A stretch of DNA of 64,000 nucleotides, from NCBI RefSeq assembly GCF_900103505.1, contig NZ_FNIA01000012.1, positions 46,595 to 110,594 of the forward strand, written 5' to 3'. Shown here piece by piece: positions 56,007-64,000 of the stretch. The notes under the pieces are model-generated. The model was not told the DNA's origin, ran no database searches, and was given only the letters and a program-made list of their open reading frames with translations. A program made the translations under genes and the position numbers. This DNA comes from Haloarchaeobius iranensis (GTDB taxonomy: Archaea; Halobacteriota; Halobacteria; Halobacteriales; Natrialbaceae). Numbering within the stretch: the stretch's first letter is position 1; the number at the start of each line of letters is the position of its first letter.

Positions 56007-56714
56007 ATGAGCGACGACTCGTCCGACTTCGACCCACAGTCCCGCAGCGAGCGCGAAGTTGCGGGTGAGGCGGCGACCGACCGGTCCGACTTCCTCTCCC
56101 TGATGGGCCACGCCTACCGCGGCGAGCTCGGCCGGATGACCGCCTGGCGAACGCGAATCGACCGGACGACCAACTGGGCCGTGGTCCTGACGGCGACGCT
56201 GCTCACGTGGGCGTTCTCGGGCGAGAACCGCCCGCACTACGTCCTCCTCGTGGGGATGGTGATGGTCACCGTCTTCCTCGGCATCGAGGCACGCCGGTAC
56301 CGAACGTACGATATCTGGCGCTCACGGGTCCGGCTGCTGGAGGAGAACGTGTTCGCGAACGCGCTCGACCCCGACGGCGCCGAGCAGGCCAACTGGCGGG
56401 AGCTCCTGAGCGACGACTTCCGCGAGCCGACGGTCAAGACGCCGCGGACCGAGTCCGTCTCGCGGCGCCTCGGTCGCGTCTACCTCCCACTGCTGTCGGT
56501 GCTCGTGGGTGCCTGGCTCGTCCGGCTCACCGTCTTCTCGGGCACTCCCGGGAACGTCGTGTCGGGTGCTGCCATCGGGGGACTCCCGGGTCGCCTCGTC
56601 GTCGCCGCTGTCGCGGTCTTCTACGTCGGGCTCTGGGCGGTGTATGTCTGGCCCCGGCAGCGTCAGGCCAAGGGTGAGCTCCGCACGGCCGAGGAGACGG
56701 ACGACTGGAAGTGA
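56007..56714 (+). CDS. DUF2270 membrane protein
   Basis: 235 residues. Cytosolic LMGHAYRGELGRMTAWRTRID then two helix pairs (NWAVVLTATLLTWAFSG, HYVLLVGMVMVTVFLGIEA; later LYVGLWAVYVWP-like). Conserved in haloarchaea as DUF2270; function unknown. Confidence 0.85.
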   Translation: MSDDSSDFDPQSRSEREVAGEAATDRSDFLSLMGHAYRGELGRMTAWRTRIDRTTNWAVVLTATLLTWAFSGENRPHYVLLVGMVMVTVFLGIEARRYRTYDIWRSRVRLLEENVFANALDPDGAEQANWRELLSDDFREPTVKTPRTESVSRRLGRVYLPLLSVLVGAWLVRLTVFSGTPGNVVSGAAIGGLPGRLVVAAVAVFYVGLWAVYVWPRQRQAKGELRTAEETDDWK

Positions 56715-56805
56715 CGGGCTCGACCGGGTGGGTGCACGGCCGTCGCTCGAACACACGACTCCGTCCGGGGGAAGGGGTAAGGCCGAGGCGGGAGAACCCG
56801 ACAGC

Positions 56806-57237
56806 ATGGCCATCGCACTACCCAGCGAGGCGGACGAGTGGATACAGGAGTGGCGCGACCAGCTGAACGACTCCGACCGGTACGGCGAGGTCGGCGAGGG
56901 CTGGGGCGTCGGCTTCGACGGCTCGTTCCTGTTCGTCATCCAGCCGGACGATACGTACGACGGGGACGCCATCCACCTCTACGTGGACCTGGTGGACGGC
57001 GAGTGCACCGCCGCACGCATGGTCGACGGCGAGGACGCCGTGGACTGGGGCTTCGCGTTCCGGGGCAGCTACACGAACTGGAAGCGGCTCATCCACGGCG
57101 AGGCCGACCCCATCGAGGGGATGATGAGCGGCGAGTTCGACCTCGACGGGGACATGCAGAAGGTGCTGCAGTACAGCAACGCCGCGGTCGTGATGACCGA
57201 GAACGCCGGCGCGGTCGACACCGAGTTCGAGTACTGA
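56806..57237 (+). CDS. SCP2 sterol-binding/carrier-like protein
   Basis: 143 residues: soluble, acidic, with VGFDGSFLFVIQPDD, DAVDWGFAFRGSYTNWKRLI and GEFDLDGDMQKVLQYSNAAVV typical of SCP2-type lipid-carrier domains. Archaea have no sterols, so the ligand is probably another lipid or acyl compound. It starts 91 nt after DUF2270 in the same direction. Confidence 0.75.
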   Translation: MAIALPSEADEWIQEWRDQLNDSDRYGEVGEGWGVGFDGSFLFVIQPDDTYDGDAIHLYVDLVDGECTAARMVDGEDAVDWGFAFRGSYTNWKRLIHGEADPIEGMMSGEFDLDGDMQKVLQYSNAAVVMTENAGAVDTEFEY

Positions 57238-57276
57238 GCCGCACCGGACCGGCGGCTCGGCGGTTTCCTCCCCGCG

Positions 57277-59751
57277 TTACTCCACGACGACGGTCCCGAC
57301 CATCCCGGCGGCCTCGTGCGGGATGCAGACGTAGGCGTGCTCGCCGGTGGTCTCGAACGTGCGGACGTAGGACTGACCGGACTGGACGGCTCCCTGTCCG
57401 TGCTCCCAGCCCTCGCGGGCGGCCGACTCGCTCTCGAAGTCGCCGGAAGCCCAGTACGTCGCGCCGTCCGGCAGCTCGTCCTCGACGGCGGTGACGGAGT
57501 GGGCCTCGCCGCCGGCGTGGGTCCAGGCGACGGTGTCGCCCGCCGAGACTGTCAGCTCCGCAGGGTCGAACGCGACCGCGTTCATGTCGACGACGTGGTC
57601 GGCGTCCTCGGGAACGCCCTCGACGACGTTCGGGCCGCCCGAGAGCTCGGTCTCCGCCCCGCCGTCGGCGTCGGACGCACCGACGGGTGCGGCGTCGGGC
57701 GCGCCGGCGACCGCGAACTGTGCGCGGAGCGAGGCGTCGGCGAAGGCGCTCGCAGCAGCCGAGACGCCGCCGTCCTCGACGGCCGTCCCGAGGTCGCCGA
57801 GCGCCCCCTCGAAGCCCTCGTAGGCGTCGTGGTCGGCCTCCTCGAGCAGCTCGTGGACGCGTGCGCTCTCGAATCTGGCGAAGGCGTCCTCGACGATGCC
57901 GGCCGCTGCCGCGCTCTGCGACCCACCGGCGGACGAGACGACCGTGTAGATGGCCTCGACGGCGCGGTCGTTGAAGCTCCGGACGGCCTCGGTCGGGTCG
58001 CCGGAGCCGGCGGCCCCCCGGGCATCCGAGAGCGCGGTCTCGAAGGACTCGTAGAGCTCGTGGTCGGCGTGTTCGAGCGCCTCGTGGAAGCCGCCGGCAC
58101 CGGCCTCGAAGTGACCGAAGGCGTCCTCCAACGCCGTGGCGGCGCGGTCGTTCGCACCGGCGATGGCGAGCGCTCGTGCGTCGAAGCCACGTGCGGCCAT
58201 GTAGCCGCTCTCGACGGCGCTGACCTGGGCGGTCGAGCCCGCGGTCGTCTCGAAGGAGAGCAGCGCATCCATCGCGCCGCTGGCGTGGGTCTCGACGGCC
58301 CCGTCGTCGCCCGCCTCGAACGCGGTGATCAGCCCGTCCAGGTGCTCCTCCTCGAACGTGTGGTAGAGGTCTTCGCTGGTGTGTTCGAGGGTCTCGTGGA
58401 AGCCGGCCTCGTCGCGCTCGAACGTCTCGAACAGCCCGCTGGCGACCGCTGCCGCGGCGGCGGTCTCGCCGGAGTCGTAGCGCTCGACGGCGTCGGCGAG
58501 TCGGGCGCGGAAGTAGCCGGCCTCGAGCAGCGCCGGCTCGTCACCGGTGCCGAGCGTCTCGATACCGGTCAGGAGCGCGTCGTCGACGGTTTCGACGGCG
58601 GACTGGACGCCCTCGTCGTCGCCCTCGTCGATGGCCGTCGAGAGCGCGGCGAGTCCGTCCTCCTCGAACTGGTGGTAGGCGTCCTCGCTGGCCTCCTCGA
58701 GCGCCTCGTGTGCGCGAGCGCCCTCGAAGTGCGCGAAGACCGCCTCGACGGCAGCCCTCGCGGCGGCGGTCTGTCCGGCCTCGTACAGCCGGACGGCGTC
58801 GCGGACCCGGGCCCGGTAGACGGTGAGCGCGGCGGCGTGGGCGAACTCGGTCGACGGACCGCCAATCCGCGAGAGCGCAGCGGCGTCCCAGCCGAGCGCC
58901 TGGAAGACCGCGACGTGGCCGCTGCCGGCGACGGCTTCGGCGGGTGCGATGCGGTAGGAGCCGTCGATGGCGGCGGTCAGGACGGTCTCGGCGTCGGCGC
59001 GGACCGACGCGGCGTCCTCGCTTCTGGCGGACTCGACGACGGCGTCGACACCGCCCTCGAACCGGGCGTAGGCGTCCCCCTCGGCGGCCTCCAGCGCCCC
59101 GTGGACCGGCGCGTTCTCGAACCGGGCGAGGACGGCCTCGGCGACGGTCGCCGCACCCTCGAACGCGCCGGCGTCGGCCAGCATCGCGGCGTCGGCGACT
59201 CGTGCGCCGAGCGCCTGGAGGTCGAGCGCCTGTGCCGCGGTGTCACCGACACGCGTCCGCTGGGCGCTGTGGAGCTGGTCGCTCCCGATGGAGGCCTCCT
59301 CGCTCGCCCGGCCCACGTCGCCGACGTCGAGGCCGGCGGTCCGGAGCTCGCCGAGTGCGCTCTCGAACTCCTCGTAGGCGGTCTCGCTCGTCGATTCGAG
59401 CGCCTCGTGCGCGTTGTGCTCGCCGGAGGCCTCCTCGAAGCGCGCGAAGGTGGCCTGGGCGACGCCTGCACCTGCCTCCGGGCTCCCCGCGCGGCCGAGG
59501 GCGACCGCGTTCCAGAGCCGGGTCCGCATCGCGTTCCACTCGGCGGCGACGGCGACGTCGGTCGCGGCGAGGCCGCCGTCACCGCCGCTGGACTGCTCCG
59601 CCTCGTCCGTCCCATCGACCGGCTCGTCGGTGGGTGTCCCGGTCTCCTCGTCGGTCTCGTCCGAACCGAACATCCCCGCACAGCCCGCGAGCCCCAGGCT
59701 CGCGGCGACTGCACTGCTCCCCTTCAACCAGTCGCGTCGTGTCTGTCGCAT
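57277..59751 (-). CDS. Large Tat lipoprotein: six HExLE repeats plus C-terminal cupredoxin (candidate iron/copper-uptake protein)
   Basis: 824 residues. Tat signal MRQTRRDWLKGSSAVAASLG with lipobox LAGC24. Six helical modules carry H-x-x-L-E (His115, 217, 348, 452, 556 and 633; second is HGALE) followed by Y-x-x-F-E, spaced 77-131 residues. The C-terminus (about 715-824) is a halocyanin/plastocyanin fold with ligands His751, Cys809, His812, Met817. EfeO-type iron-binding proteins pair a cupredoxin with an HxxE domain, so a role in ferrous/ferric capture is inferred. The start overlaps an iron-box-like palindrome. No permease is adjacent. Confidence 0.8.
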   Translation of the reverse strand: MRQTRRDWLKGSSAVAASLGLAGCAGMFGSDETDEETGTPTDEPVDGTDEAEQSSGGDGGLAATDVAVAAEWNAMRTRLWNAVALGRAGSPEAGAGVAQATFARFEEASGEHNAHEALESTSETAYEEFESALGELRTAGLDVGDVGRASEEASIGSDQLHSAQRTRVGDTAAQALDLQALGARVADAAMLADAGAFEGAATVAEAVLARFENAPVHGALEAAEGDAYARFEGGVDAVVESARSEDAASVRADAETVLTAAIDGSYRIAPAEAVAGSGHVAVFQALGWDAAALSRIGGPSTEFAHAAALTVYRARVRDAVRLYEAGQTAAARAAVEAVFAHFEGARAHEALEEASEDAYHQFEEDGLAALSTAIDEGDDEGVQSAVETVDDALLTGIETLGTGDEPALLEAGYFRARLADAVERYDSGETAAAAAVASGLFETFERDEAGFHETLEHTSEDLYHTFEEEHLDGLITAFEAGDDGAVETHASGAMDALLSFETTAGSTAQVSAVESGYMAARGFDARALAIAGANDRAATALEDAFGHFEAGAGGFHEALEHADHELYESFETALSDARGAAGSGDPTEAVRSFNDRAVEAIYTVVSSAGGSQSAAAAGIVEDAFARFESARVHELLEEADHDAYEGFEGALGDLGTAVEDGGVSAAASAFADASLRAQFAVAGAPDAAPVGASDADGGAETELSGGPNVVEGVPEDADHVVDMNAVAFDPAELTVSAGDTVAWTHAGGEAHSVTAVEDELPDGATYWASGDFESESAAREGWEHGQGAVQSGQSYVRTFETTGEHAYVCIPHEAAGMVGTVVVE

Positions 59752-59754
59752 ATT

Positions 59755-59770
59755 TTTAGGCTGGCCTAAA
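59755..59770. promoter_or_regulatory. DtxR/IdeR-type palindromic operator candidate
   Basis: TTTAGGC-TG-GCCTAAA, perfect 7+7 palindrome beginning 4 nt upstream of the lipoprotein ATG and overlapping the expected transcription start and TATA region. A GCCTAAA half-site recurs at 59798-59804. The pattern resembles metal-dependent repressor (DtxR/IdeR/SirR) boxes with TTAGG...CCTAA arms. Predicts iron repression. Confidence 0.65.
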
Positions 59771-60098
59771 TATTCAAAGCGCTTTCGATTTCGGGCCGCC
59801 TAAAACTCCGCTCTTTCCCCTCGGTCCGTCGCTGGTTTGTAGCTGTCGATAGCTCGCTTCGGACCGACCCGAACCCGTTCGTGCCGACCGCGCGAACGAC
59901 CGGCGCATGAGGTCCGTGGGGGTGCGACTCGAACCGGAGGACGGGCGTTTCCGGGGGTCGACACTGTGCTGGCGACGCTACCGGGCGTCCAGCGGGCCGA
60001 GGCGTGCGTCCCCGACGCGCTGCTCGAGGGCTGACGCGTCGGGCTCGGGACGGGGTGTCGACCGAGCTTCTTTGGCGTCCGCGCGCTTTCACCCACGT
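59771..60098. other. Intergenic region
   Basis: Contains the half-site above and a short AAAGCGCTTT palindrome (59776-59785). The rest, up to the SDR gene, shows no supported gene; frames there are Arg/Ser-rich and not halophile-like. Confidence 0.5.
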
Positions 60099-60803
60099 AT
60101 GGCCGTCAGCTTCGACTTCTCGGACCGTGTCGCCATCGTGACCGGCGCGTCGGGCGCGCTGGGCAGTGCCGTCGTGGACGCGTTCCGCGACGCGGGCGCG
60201 ACCGTCTGTGCCGTGGACGTGGTCGACCCGAGCGACGAGGACGCACAGCTCGACCCCGACGCGGGGACGACGTTCTACCAGGCCGACCTCACCGACGAGG
60301 CCGAGGTCGAGGACCTCGTCGCGCAGGTCGTCGCGGACCACGGCGGCATCGACCACCTCGCGAACATCGCCGGCACGTGGCGGGGTGGCGACCACCTCGA
60401 GGACACCGAGCTCTCGGAGTTCGACCTGCTGTGGAACGTGAACCTGAAGACGGCGTTCCTCGCGACGAAGCACGCCCTGCCGCACCTGCAGGAGTCGTCG
60501 GGCTCCATCGTCTCGGTGTCCGCGCGCTCCTCGCTGTCGGGCGGCGAGGGCGACGGCCCGTACCGCATCACGAAGGCGGGCATCCGGCTGCTCACGGAGA
60601 CCGTCGCCGAGGAGAACCTCGGCACCGTGCGGGCGAACTGCGTGATGCCGTCGGTGCTCGACACGCCGATGAACCGCGAGATGATGACGCCGAGCGACGA
60701 CTGGGTCGACCCCGCCGACGCGGCGCAGGTCATGCTGTTCCTCTGTTCGGAGGCGGCGTCGCCGACGAGCGGCGCGGCGGTGCCGGTGTACGGCGAGGCC
60801 TGA
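60099..60803 (+). CDS. Short-chain dehydrogenase/reductase
   Basis: 234 residues. NAD(P) loop VTGASGALGSA, NIAG motif (NIAGTW), Ser in IVSVSARSS, YRITK for YxxxK. Substrate unknown. ATG 60099 begins MAVSFDFSDRVAIV. Convergent with the histidine kinase at 60816. Confidence 0.9.
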   Translation: MAVSFDFSDRVAIVTGASGALGSAVVDAFRDAGATVCAVDVVDPSDEDAQLDPDAGTTFYQADLTDEAEVEDLVAQVVADHGGIDHLANIAGTWRGGDHLEDTELSEFDLLWNVNLKTAFLATKHALPHLQESSGSIVSVSARSSLSGGEGDGPYRITKAGIRLLTETVAEENLGTVRANCVMPSVLDTPMNREMMTPSDDWVDPADAAQVMLFLCSEAASPTSGAAVPVYGEA

Positions 60804-60815
60804 GCGGTCGGCGAC

Positions 60816-62519
60816 TCACTTTTCGCCGTCGTCGTCCCCATCACCGTCGAGCACGCCGGGCAGCCGGACGCGTGCCGTGGTCCCGTCCTCGCCGGTCTCG
60901 AACGACAGCTCCCCGCCCAGCGCGTCGACGCTCCAGGTGACGAGCCAGAGGCCGAGCCCGCTCCCGTGGTCGAGTGCGGACTCCTCCTCGCGGTGGAGCG
61001 CCTCGAGCTCGTGGTCGGGGATGCCGGGGCCGTCGTCGCTGACCGTGAAGACGGCGTCGCGGCCCCGGTCGGACTCGCTCTCCGCGAGTGCGACGGCGAC
61101 GGACGGCTCCCCGGTGCCGTGTTCGAGCGCGTTCTCGAGGAGGTTCGAGAGCACGGTCCGGAGCAGCACCGGGTCCGTCTCCAGCCGGAGGTCGTCGGGG
61201 ACGGCGAGCGCGACATCGGCAGCGTCGGCGGAGGCCAGCACCTCGTCGAGGAGCTCGCGGACGGCGACGGGTTCGACGCGCACGTCGCGTTCCATCGTGC
61301 GCTCGATGTCGCGGGCCTTCTCGCCGAGGGCGAGCAGGCTGGCGGTCTCGTCGGCGGCGGTCCCGAGCATCCTCTCCAGCTCCGGGTCGTCGGTCCGGGA
61401 CCGGACCTCGTCGAGGTAGCCCTGGACGACGGTCAGGTCGTTCCGGAGGTTGTGCCGGAGGACGCGGTTGAGCACCGCGAGGCGCTGCTTGCGGGCGAGC
61501 TCGTCGGTCACGTCCTGGAGCACGACCGTGTAGCCGAGGGTCGTGTCACCGGGGCCGGTCAGGGGCGTGACGACGACGGTGAACGTGAGTCGCTCGCCGT
61601 CGGCGTACGTGCTCACGCGGCGTTCGCCGGTCCGTTCGGTGGTGGCGTCGACGGCGAGGTAGTCGTCGAGCGGATCGGTGAGCGCGGCCCGCTTGTCCGC
61701 CCCGAGCAGTGACTCGGCAGCCGGGTTGAGCGTGACGATGCGGTTCGTCTCGTCGACGACGAGGACCGGGCTGCCGAGGTCGTCGATGGCCGCGCGTTCG
61801 CCCGTCCGTCGCGTCGCCGGGTTGAGCGCGAACATCTCGCTCCGGAACAGCGCGTAGGCGTCCAGCGCGACGTGGGGGATGAACGCGACGGCGACGAAGT
61901 TGAGCTCGGGATACGGGCCGAGTTCGAGCAGCCAGAGCCCGACGGCGACCAGCGGCGGGAGCGGCGTGAGCGCGATGGCGATGGCCTGGGTCCGGTAGAG
62001 CGGGCCGTAGCTGAGCACGGTGTCGATGAGGAGGAAGATGGAGACTGTCAGCACCGCCGCGAGCAGCACGAACTGGAGGTAGACGGGAAGGCCGACGGCG
62101 TAGTCGGCCGCGGCGACGCCCTCGGTCGGGACGACGGTGAACGAGCGCCAGGCGAGCTGGTGGAGCGGGTTCGTGACGACGACCGCGCTGAAGGCGACGG
62201 CGTCGACGACCAGCAGCGCGAACCACGGCCGGCGGAGGGCGTGTCCGCGGCCGGTGTACTCGAAGGCGAAGGCGACGTAGCCCACGACGACGACGGCCGC
62301 GCCGACCCAGAACAGCGACTCCAGCACCTCGCGGGTGACCTGGTCGAAGACCAGCATGGCGACGGCCTGCGAGCAGCAGACCAGCACCTGGCCCGCGATG
62401 ACGACCAGGAACGACCGCCCGCCGGGCTTGTCCGCGAACCGCAGGACGTAGCCGAAGAAGACGAGGTTCACCACGCCCGCCAGCAGGGCGAGGAGGGCGG
62501 GCCAGGCGAACTGACTCAT
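60816..62519 (-). CDS. Sensor histidine kinase with 7TM N-terminal domain and PAS
   Basis: 567 residues. Seven membrane helices (HisKA_7TM type, residues about 5-225), PAS domain (about 240-340, LDDLGSPVLVVDETNRIVTLN), H-box RVLRHNLRND with His356, and HATPase motifs NLLENALEHG, DDGPGI and GSGLGLW. No response regulator is adjacent; the HalX regulator at 1.8 kb is a distant possibility. ATG 62519. Confidence 0.9.
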   Translation of the reverse strand: MSQFAWPALLALLAGVVNLVFFGYVLRFADKPGGRSFLVVIAGQVLVCCSQAVAMLVFDQVTREVLESLFWVGAAVVVVGYVAFAFEYTGRGHALRRPWFALLVVDAVAFSAVVVTNPLHQLAWRSFTVVPTEGVAAADYAVGLPVYLQFVLLAAVLTVSIFLLIDTVLSYGPLYRTQAIAIALTPLPPLVAVGLWLLELGPYPELNFVAVAFIPHVALDAYALFRSEMFALNPATRRTGERAAIDDLGSPVLVVDETNRIVTLNPAAESLLGADKRAALTDPLDDYLAVDATTERTGERRVSTYADGERLTFTVVVTPLTGPGDTTLGYTVVLQDVTDELARKQRLAVLNRVLRHNLRNDLTVVQGYLDEVRSRTDDPELERMLGTAADETASLLALGEKARDIERTMERDVRVEPVAVRELLDEVLASADAADVALAVPDDLRLETDPVLLRTVLSNLLENALEHGTGEPSVAVALAESESDRGRDAVFTVSDDGPGIPDHELEALHREEESALDHGSGLGLWLVTWSVDALGGELSFETGEDGTTARVRLPGVLDGDGDDDGEK

Positions 62520-62635
62520 TACCTGCGGCTACCGATTGCAACCACTTGCGGGTTCCGGCCCCCTGTCGGCGGGAGCGACGGCGCCCGCCGCGCCGACCGC
62601 CAGCGTTTTCGACGGGACGCACCTACCGGACATCC

Positions 62636-63692
62636 ATGCTTGCGTACCACGCTCTGTTCGTCGTCCTCGTCGTCGGGACGGAGCTGTTCTTCGCCGGGCT
62701 CTCTATCGTCAACGTCCGGTACGGCGCACGGACCGCCCGCGCCCGGTCTGACTGGATGCGCGAGACGCTCGGCGTCGAGGACGTCGAATCGGTGCTCGAC
62801 TACCAGCGTGCCCGCGTCGGGCTCTCGTTGCTGGAGACGGCGACGACGCTCGGGTTCCTGTTGCTCGCGCTGTACTCCGGCGTCGTGACCGACGTGGTCG
62901 TCGCCCTGACGGAGACGGGGCTGTCGCCGCTGCTCCAGGGCATCGCCTTCGTCGTGCTGGCGCTGCTCGCGACGCGGGTCCTGGGTGCCCCGTTCGACCT
63001 GTACAGCACGTTCGTCGTCGAGGAGGCCTTCGATTTCAACAACCAGTCGCCCGCACTCTGGGTGCGGGACTACCTGCTCGGCACGGTCCTGAGCCTCGTG
63101 ATCGTCGGCGGGCTCGCCGCCGCCGTGCTCTGGTTCGTCGAGAACGTCCAGTACTGGCCCGTCGCGGGCTGGGCGCTCGTCGTCGGCTTCTCCGTCGCGA
63201 TGCTGGTGCTCAAGCCGCGGGTCATCGACCCGTTGTTCAACGAGTTCACCCCCGTGGAGGAGAGCGACCTCCGGGACGCCGTGGACGAGGTGTTCGAGCG
63301 CGCCGGCTTCCGCTGCGAGCAGGTGTACGAGATGGACGCCAGCAAGCGCTCGGGCCACTCGAACGCCTACTTCGTCGGCTTCGGGCGCACCAAGCGCGTC
63401 GTGCTCTACGACACGCTCGTCGAGTCGATGGAGAACGACGAGATACAGGCCGTCCTCGCCCACGAACTGGCCCACTGGAAGCGAAAGCACATCCCGAAGT
63501 TCATCGCGCTCGCGGCGGTGCAGTTCGCCGTCGTCTTCGCCGCACTGGGTTACCTCGCGGGCCAGCCCTGGGTGTTCGACCTGTTCGGCTTCCCCGCGGA
63601 GGCGACCTACGCCGGGCTGTTCGTCGCCGTCCTGCTCGTGGGCCCCGTCCTGCAGCTGACCGCCCCGCTCCAGAACTACCTCTCGCTGGAGC
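62636..63692 (+). pseudogene. M48 (Ste24-like) CAAX-type membrane protease, C-terminus lost to an insertion
   Basis: About 352 codons with several membrane helices and the zinc site HELAHWKRKH. The readable family sequence stops after QNYLSLE/R; the normal continuation, a short helix that supplies the third zinc ligand (Glu before AD), is replaced by insertion-sequence DNA from about 63693. The remaining frame runs into unrelated Arg-rich sequence. Expected length is 400 or more residues, so it is probably inactive. Confidence 0.82.
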
Positions 63693-63737
63693 GTGTCATA
63701 GAAAGCCTCCCAAGGGAGGCCGCAGGGTTTGGAAACT

Positions 63738-64000
63738 GTGTCCAGCAGTACCAACGCCCTGCAAGACGTAGCTTCGGTAGACGACTTCTTGAATGCGGCG
63801 GCTACCGAGACAGTACCGTTGTTCGAGTATCTTGAGTTCGATTTTCTGCTGGAGTACGACGTGTTCGCCCCCGCTTGCCGGGGGCGAACACGAGTTCACG
63901 AGCCAGCAGACCTCTTTCGTGGCTTCCTCCACTGCTACTACGAGGATGTCTACGGCACGCGTCCGGTTACACGAGAACTTCAGAACGGCCTTGTCTGGTA
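63738..64000 (+). CDS. Transposase N-terminus (haloarchaeal IS), cut by window edge
   Basis: 87 codons from GTG 63738: STNALQDVASVDDFLNAA, then FEYLEFDFLLEYDVFAP and LFRGFLHCYYEDVYGTRPVT, which I recognise as the N-terminal region of a common haloarchaeal IS transposase. The catalytic DDE domain is beyond the window. A 13-bp perfect hairpin (63860-63892) lies inside the coding part. The exact IS family is not assigned. Confidence 0.75.
   Translation, partial: MSSSTNALQDVASVDDFLNAAATETVPLFEYLEFDFLLEYDVFAPACRGRTRVHEPADLFRGFLHCYYEDVYGTRPVTRELQNGLVW
63860..63892. repeat. 13-bp perfect inverted repeat inside the transposase ORF
   Basis: Arms CGTGTTCGCCCCC (63860-63872) and GGGGGCGAACACG (63880-63892), loop GCTTGCC. 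It encodes part of VFAPACRGRTR, so it may be a chance outcome of coding, or a hairpin affecting transposase expression. Confidence 0.7.

Larger units (their letters stand above)
63693..64000 (+). mobile_element. Left end of an insertion sequence (partial)
   Basis: Begins within the M48 gene at about 63693 (exact edge not certain), with a lower-GC composition. A GCCTCCC-AA-GGGAGGC hairpin (63705-63720) lies 18 nt before the transposase. The right end and target duplication are outside the window. Confidence 0.75.

Noticed and set aside
57316..59769. 817-codon open frame antisense to the repeat lipoprotein
   Set aside because: Same strand-shadow effect; the sense strand has a Tat signal, lipobox, repeats and cupredoxin ligands.
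1..64000. CRISPR array
   Set aside because: No regularly spaced direct repeats of 25-40 nt were seen anywhere in the window.

Overview
The window is a GC-rich chromosomal segment of a halophilic archaeon (class Halobacteria). Support: very acidic proteins, twin-arginine lipoprotein signals, Bat/HTH-10 regulators, a HalX response regulator, a PGF-CTERM surface protein, TATA boxes about 25-33 nt before leaderless starts, the haloarchaeal PccB/PccX/PccA carboxylase, and a tandem PrkA operon. The genus cannot be told from the sequence alone. All gene assignments come from reading motifs and translations; no database search was possible.

Layout. 1-8 kb: truncated msrA, a frameshifted cytochrome P450, a HalX regulator, tatA, a probable orphan CTAG-type DNA methylase, two Yip1-like membrane proteins, thymidine kinase, an FMN reductase, a FilR1-like regulator and a 2Fe-2S ferredoxin. 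8-18 kb: propionyl-CoA carboxylase, with pccA separated from pccB-pccX by about 5.8 kb holding two HTH-10 regulators, two lipoproteins and two intact P450s. 18-28 kb: NSS transporter, hydrolase, a fused E1-like/YcaO protein, small zinc-ribbon proteins, DUF63, Lrp, inositol-phosphatase family, tRNA-Leu(CAA) with a copy of its 3' end beside it, and DUF309. 28-37 kb: DMT exporter, a complete livJHMGF-type ABC operon, proline dehydrogenase, an orphan lower-GC gene, another HTH-10 regulator and an AstE/AspA-type hydrolase. 37-48 kb: a UPF0179 pair, then a promoter region holding two diverged 125-bp direct repeats, then prkA1-prkA2-DUF444-spoVR. 48-57 kb: PGF-CTERM protein, YjbQ, CRY-DASH, GDPD, an enolase-superfamily dehydratase/ALDH/ADH module, DUF2270 and SCP2-like. 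57-64 kb: a large repeat lipoprotein ending in a cupredoxin, with a DtxR-type palindrome at its start, then SDR, a 7TM histidine kinase, and an M48 protease gene cut by an insertion sequence that runs off the end.

How genes work together. PccA, PccB and PccX should form one biotin-dependent carboxylase feeding methylmalonyl-CoA (propionate, odd-chain and PHBV-related metabolism). LivJHMGF is an amino-acid-type importer next to proline dehydrogenase, suggesting an amino-acid use region. PrkA1/PrkA2/DUF444/SpoVR are overlapping genes and probably one stress or starvation signalling unit. Dehydratase-ALDH-ADH looks like sugar-acid oxidation.

Most unusual items: the 824-residue lipoprotein with six HExLE modules plus a C-terminal cupredoxin and an iron-box-like palindrome, which resembles a rearranged EfeO-type iron system; the duplicated promoter modules before the prkA operon; and the stand-alone cyclodehydratase-like YcaO fusion.
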